Assembly: GCA_964628195.1 (NCBI GenBank)
Contig: CAZVPF010000009.1
Coordinates: 42,250-106,249 of the forward strand
Length of the DNA: 64,000 bases
Origin: CAZVPF01 sp964628195
GTDB taxonomy: Bacteria > Planctomycetota > Phycisphaerae > Sedimentisphaerales > Anaerohalosphaeraceae
Direction: 5' to 3'
Shown here: piece by piece, positions 61,268-64,000 of the stretch
How the letters are laid out: each line of letters starts with the position of its first letter
Numbering within the stretch: position 1 is the stretch's first letter
The notes under the pieces: model-generated
What the model saw: only the letters and a program-made list of their open reading frames with translations
Databases searched by the model: none
Told to the model about the DNA's origin: nothing
Translations under genes and position numbers: made by a program

Positions 61268-62383
61268 TCAATAAAGTTCTTCTCTTACCAGGCCTGTTAT
61301 ACATTTGTCGTGGCCGAAAGTCAATTGCTCTGTATGGAAAAGGCCCTGTCCTTCGGCGAACCTTTGCATTGCTCTTTTGGAGGGTACCCTTCCATCCTCG
61401 CCAAGCTCTTGCGGAGAAACATAAACCCTTACTTCGTCTGCGTGGCCTCCTGCTATGAAGCTTTCGATAACTTCGGCGCCTCCTTCGACCAGCAGCTTGC
61501 TCATTTCTCGCTTACCGAGTTCCTCGATGACTATGTTCAGGTCGCACTTTCCGCTGCTTTGGGCAACGGCGAGGATATCCATTCCGGCCTCGAATATCGC
61601 TTCGGCTTTTAGCTGTTCAGCGATCATCGCATTTAGGGTTACGACTACGAGTGTGGGAGAGTCGGCGGTGTTTATAAGCTTACAGTCAAGGGGCAGTGTC
61701 AGCCTGCTGTCCAGTACAATGCGCGTGGGTTTTTTGCCGTCGCTCGGCCTGGGGGTTAAAAGCGGGTCGTCGGCGATTACCGTGCGGATGCCGACGAGTA
61801 TGCCCTGGCAGCTTCGCCTGAGCCTGTGTACATCTTCCCTGCTTGCATTACAGGATATCCACCTGTTGCGCAGCGAGCTTAAGAAGCCGTCGCTGCTCTG
61901 GGCCCATTTCAGGACCACCCAGGGACGTTTTGTTTTTGTCCATTTGAAGAACGCGCGGTTCAGATACCGGGCCTGTTTCTCGCATAGGCCTGCTTTGACT
62001 TCAACTCCTGCGTCGCTGAGTCTTGAAAACCCTTTGCCGGCCCCGTGATTGCTGGGGTCTTCGACCGCGGCCCAGACCCTGTTTATGCCGGCTTTGATTA
62101 TGGCCTCGGTGCAGGGGCCTGTTTTTCCGGTATGACAGCAGGGCTCGAGGGTTACGAACATTTCGGCACCTTCGGGTTCTGCGCCTTTTTCGCGGCAGTC
62201 GGCAAGGGCCTGCACTTCGGCGTGGGCGTGGCCGTATCTTTCGTGCCAGCCGGTGCCTATAACCTCGCCGTGCTTGACTATCACACAGCCGACCATAGGG
62301 TTCGGTTCGACCATTCCATAACCATTTTGCGCGAGCTCAAGAGCCTTTTGCATTAATTTTTCTTCTCTGCGGCTGTGGACCAT
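61268..62383 (-). CDS. ribD: Bifunctional riboflavin deaminase/reductase
   Basis: 371 residues; GAGG precedes the ATG. The deaminase half has the zinc site HAEVQAL and PCCHTGKTGPCTEAI; the reductase half has KWAQSSDGF, GIRTVIADDPLLTPR and LLVEGGAEVIESF. It performs the second and third steps of riboflavin synthesis. Both halves appear complete. It follows ligA by 56 bases on the same strand. Confidence 0.96.
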   Translation of the reverse strand: MVHSRREEKLMQKALELAQNGYGMVEPNPMVGCVIVKHGEVIGTGWHERYGHAHAEVQALADCREKGAEPEGAEMFVTLEPCCHTGKTGPCTEAIIKAGINRVWAAVEDPSNHGAGKGFSRLSDAGVEVKAGLCEKQARYLNRAFFKWTKTKRPWVVLKWAQSSDGFLSSLRNRWISCNASREDVHRLRRSCQGILVGIRTVIADDPLLTPRPSDGKKPTRIVLDSRLTLPLDCKLINTADSPTLVVVTLNAMIAEQLKAEAIFEAGMDILAVAQSSGKCDLNIVIEELGKREMSKLLVEGGAEVIESFIAGGHADEVRVYVSPQELGEDGRVPSKRAMQRFAEGQGLFHTEQLTFGHDKCITGLVREELY

Positions 62384-62439
62384 ACTACCTCAACATATTA
62401 ACTTAAGTTGACTTGCACATACATTTTTACCCTGCCCCG

Positions 62440-63999
62440 TTAATCAATCATATCGATGAAATCATCTTCGCTTATGACCTTTATACCAAGTTCTTCGGCT
62501 TTTTCAAGTTTGCTTCCGGGGTCCTGGCCTGCGAGCACAAAATCCGTGTTTTTGCTGACGCTTGAGGCAGCTTTGCCGCCGTTGTCCTTTATCTTCTGCT
62601 TGACCTGGCTGCGCTTGAAACGGCTGAGCGTGCCTGTGACGACAAAGACTTTGCCCTGGAGCTTTTTGCTTTCCTTGTGCCTTGGCTTTTCGGGGTCGAG
62701 AAATTCGAGCAGTTCCTTTACATCCTTTTTGTTCTGCCCGTCGGAAAAGTATTGGATAATGCTCTCTGCGATGACCGGTCCTATCATGTCTATTTCCTCA
62801 AGCTGCTGCTTTTGGGCATCGATAAGAGCATCTACGGTTCCGAATTTTTCGGCGAGCAGCTCGGCGACCTGGCCGCCTACGTTGTTTATTCCAAGCGCGG
62901 TTATGACTCGTGAGACAGGGCGGGTTTTGCTTTTTTCGATGCTGTCGAGAACGCGTTCGGCGCTTTTGTCGCCCATTCTCTCGAGCTGGGTCAGCTGGCC
63001 GAACTTGAGCCTGTAAAGGTCGGCAGCCTTTTTTACAAGCCCGCTGCCCGTCAGTTGTTCGATGAGCGAGGGGCCGAGGTGCTCGATGTCCATCTGTCCC
63101 CTGCCGGCAAAATATATAAGCCTTTCATTGACCTTCGCCGGACACTGACTGTTTGGGCACAAATATGTATGCGTAAATTCTCCCCGCTGCCTGAGAAGCT
63201 CTTTTGAGCCGCTTCGTTTGCGTTTGACTACTTTTACTTTAGCACCACACTTCGGGCATTTTTCCGGTTTTTGGGGCTTTTGCCTGTCCTTTCCAGCCCT
63301 TTCGACAACTTCAACAACCTGGGGGATTATCTCTCCTGCTTTTTCAATAAGCGCGGTATCGCCCGGTGCGATATCCAGCCTGTCAACTTCATCGAAGTTA
63401 TGCAGACTCGCCCGGCTGACCGTTGTGCCGGCAAGGGATACCGGTTCGAGGATCGCGACCGGTGTAAGCGTGCCGGTTTTGCCGACATTTATCTCGATTT
63501 CCCTGACCGTGGTTTCTTCACGCTGTGCCTTGAACTTGTAAGAGATGCACCACCTCGGTGCTCTGCCCGTTGCGCCGAGTATATCCTGCTGGTCGTAACG
63601 GTTGACCTTTATAACCATTCCGTCTACCTGGTAATCGAGGTCGCCTTTTTTCTGCTCCCACTTTTCACACTCTTTTATAACTTCGTCGATTGTCGGGCAC
63701 TTTTTAACATGCTCGCTTACAGGCAGCCCCCAGTGTTTAATCTTTTTCAAAAAATCGTAATGTTCATCGGCCGGGGGCTTGCTTGCCTCGCCGAACGAAT
63801 AGGCCAGAAAAGACAGGCTCCTGCCGGCGGTTATTTTCGGGTCGAGCAGTTTAAGTGAGCCTGCGGCGGCATTGCGGGGATTGGCGAAGACAGGTTCCCC
63901 ATTTTGCTCTTTGTCATCGTTGAGTTTGGCAAAGGCCTGTTTGGGCATGAAAACTTCGCCGCGAATTTCAATTGCGTCAAAATTTTCGCCGTCGCCCAT
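62440..63999 (-). CDS. ligA: NAD-dependent DNA ligase, C-terminal part (cut by window end)
   Basis: 519 residues are visible; the N-terminal part, including the KxDG lysine that is adenylylated, lies beyond position 64000. Seen here: the end of the adenylation domain (EIRGEVFMPKQAF, YQVDGMVIKVN, PRWCISYKF), an OB fold (VGKTGTLTPVAILEPVSLAGTTVSRASLHN), a four-Cys zinc finger (CPKCGAKVK...CPNSQCPAK, with a longer insert of basic residues between the two pairs), helix-hairpin-helix repeats, and a BRCT domain at the C-terminus. It seals nicks during replication and repair. Nothing suggests a defect. Confidence 0.97.
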   Translation of the reverse strand: MGDGENFDAIEIRGEVFMPKQAFAKLNDDKEQNGEPVFANPRNAAAGSLKLLDPKITAGRSLSFLAYSFGEASKPPADEHYDFLKKIKHWGLPVSEHVKKCPTIDEVIKECEKWEQKKGDLDYQVDGMVIKVNRYDQQDILGATGRAPRWCISYKFKAQREETTVREIEINVGKTGTLTPVAILEPVSLAGTTVSRASLHNFDEVDRLDIAPGDTALIEKAGEIIPQVVEVVERAGKDRQKPQKPEKCPKCGAKVKVVKRKRSGSKELLRQRGEFTHTYLCPNSQCPAKVNERLIYFAGRGQMDIEHLGPSLIEQLTGSGLVKKAADLYRLKFGQLTQLERMGDKSAERVLDSIEKSKTRPVSRVITALGINNVGGQVAELLAEKFGTVDALIDAQKQQLEEIDMIGPVIAESIIQYFSDGQNKKDVKELLEFLDPEKPRHKESKKLQGKVFVVTGTLSRFKRSQVKQKIKDNGGKAASSVSKNTDFVLAGQDPGSKLEKAEELGIKVISEDDFIDMID

Positions 64000-64000
64000 A

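Overview
The window looks like a chromosome segment of a Planctomycetota bacterium, most plausibly of class Phycisphaerae. The grounds are three PEP-CTERM proteins, two DUF1559-type pseudopilins with a GFTLIELL cleavage motif, many LamG-fold surface proteins, formylglycine sulfatases, dockerin-like C-terminal tags and frequent TTG/GTG starts. The genus cannot be fixed from the sequence.

Positions 1-28.6 kb are a polysaccharide-degradation locus. A leftward block holds the start of a URO-D gene, LamG proteins, a sialidase-like protein, a PEP-CTERM LamG protein, a pseudopilin and a GH-A-type glycosidase paralogue that has lost its nucleophile. A rightward block (10.7-16.1 kb) has a glycosidase, a LamG protein and a sulfatase. 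An AraC regulator diverges from a five-gene rightward operon (17.6-26.5 kb): Na+/solute symporter, two glycosidases, a chimeric URO-D/TPR gene and an intact URO-D gene. A second sulfatase faces it. The locus ends in a frameshifted aldo/keto reductase remnant, unexplained palindromes and tRNA-Arg(TCT). The likely job is to cut a sulfated, decorated glycan outside the cell, import the product through the symporter and process it inside.

Positions 29-46 kb hold a DUF2905 protein, L-rhamnose isomerase with a LacI regulator, a PEP-CTERM protein, DNA polymerase I, two related orphan PAS histidine kinases, a terminase-like ATPase/nuclease, a HAD phosphatase, RpiB, an HTH protein resembling small terminases, and a PilZ protein.

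Positions 46.4-50.3 kb are the most notable part: a cobalamin riboswitch with a strong terminator, a second structured leader, a PEP-CTERM protein, a PQQ-type beta-propeller with a dockerin tag and a pseudopilin. I read this as a vitamin-B12-controlled surface locus that lacks the usual BtuB/TonB genes.

Positions 50.3-64 kb hold a GLUG-repeat protein, tRNA-Leu(GAG), queuosine genes (queE, queC, divergent queF), a zinc-ribbon protein, an ABC-2 exporter pair, a DUF4203-like membrane protein, a lipoprotein esterase, a GH116-type glycosidase, ribD and the 3' part of ligA, cut by the window end.
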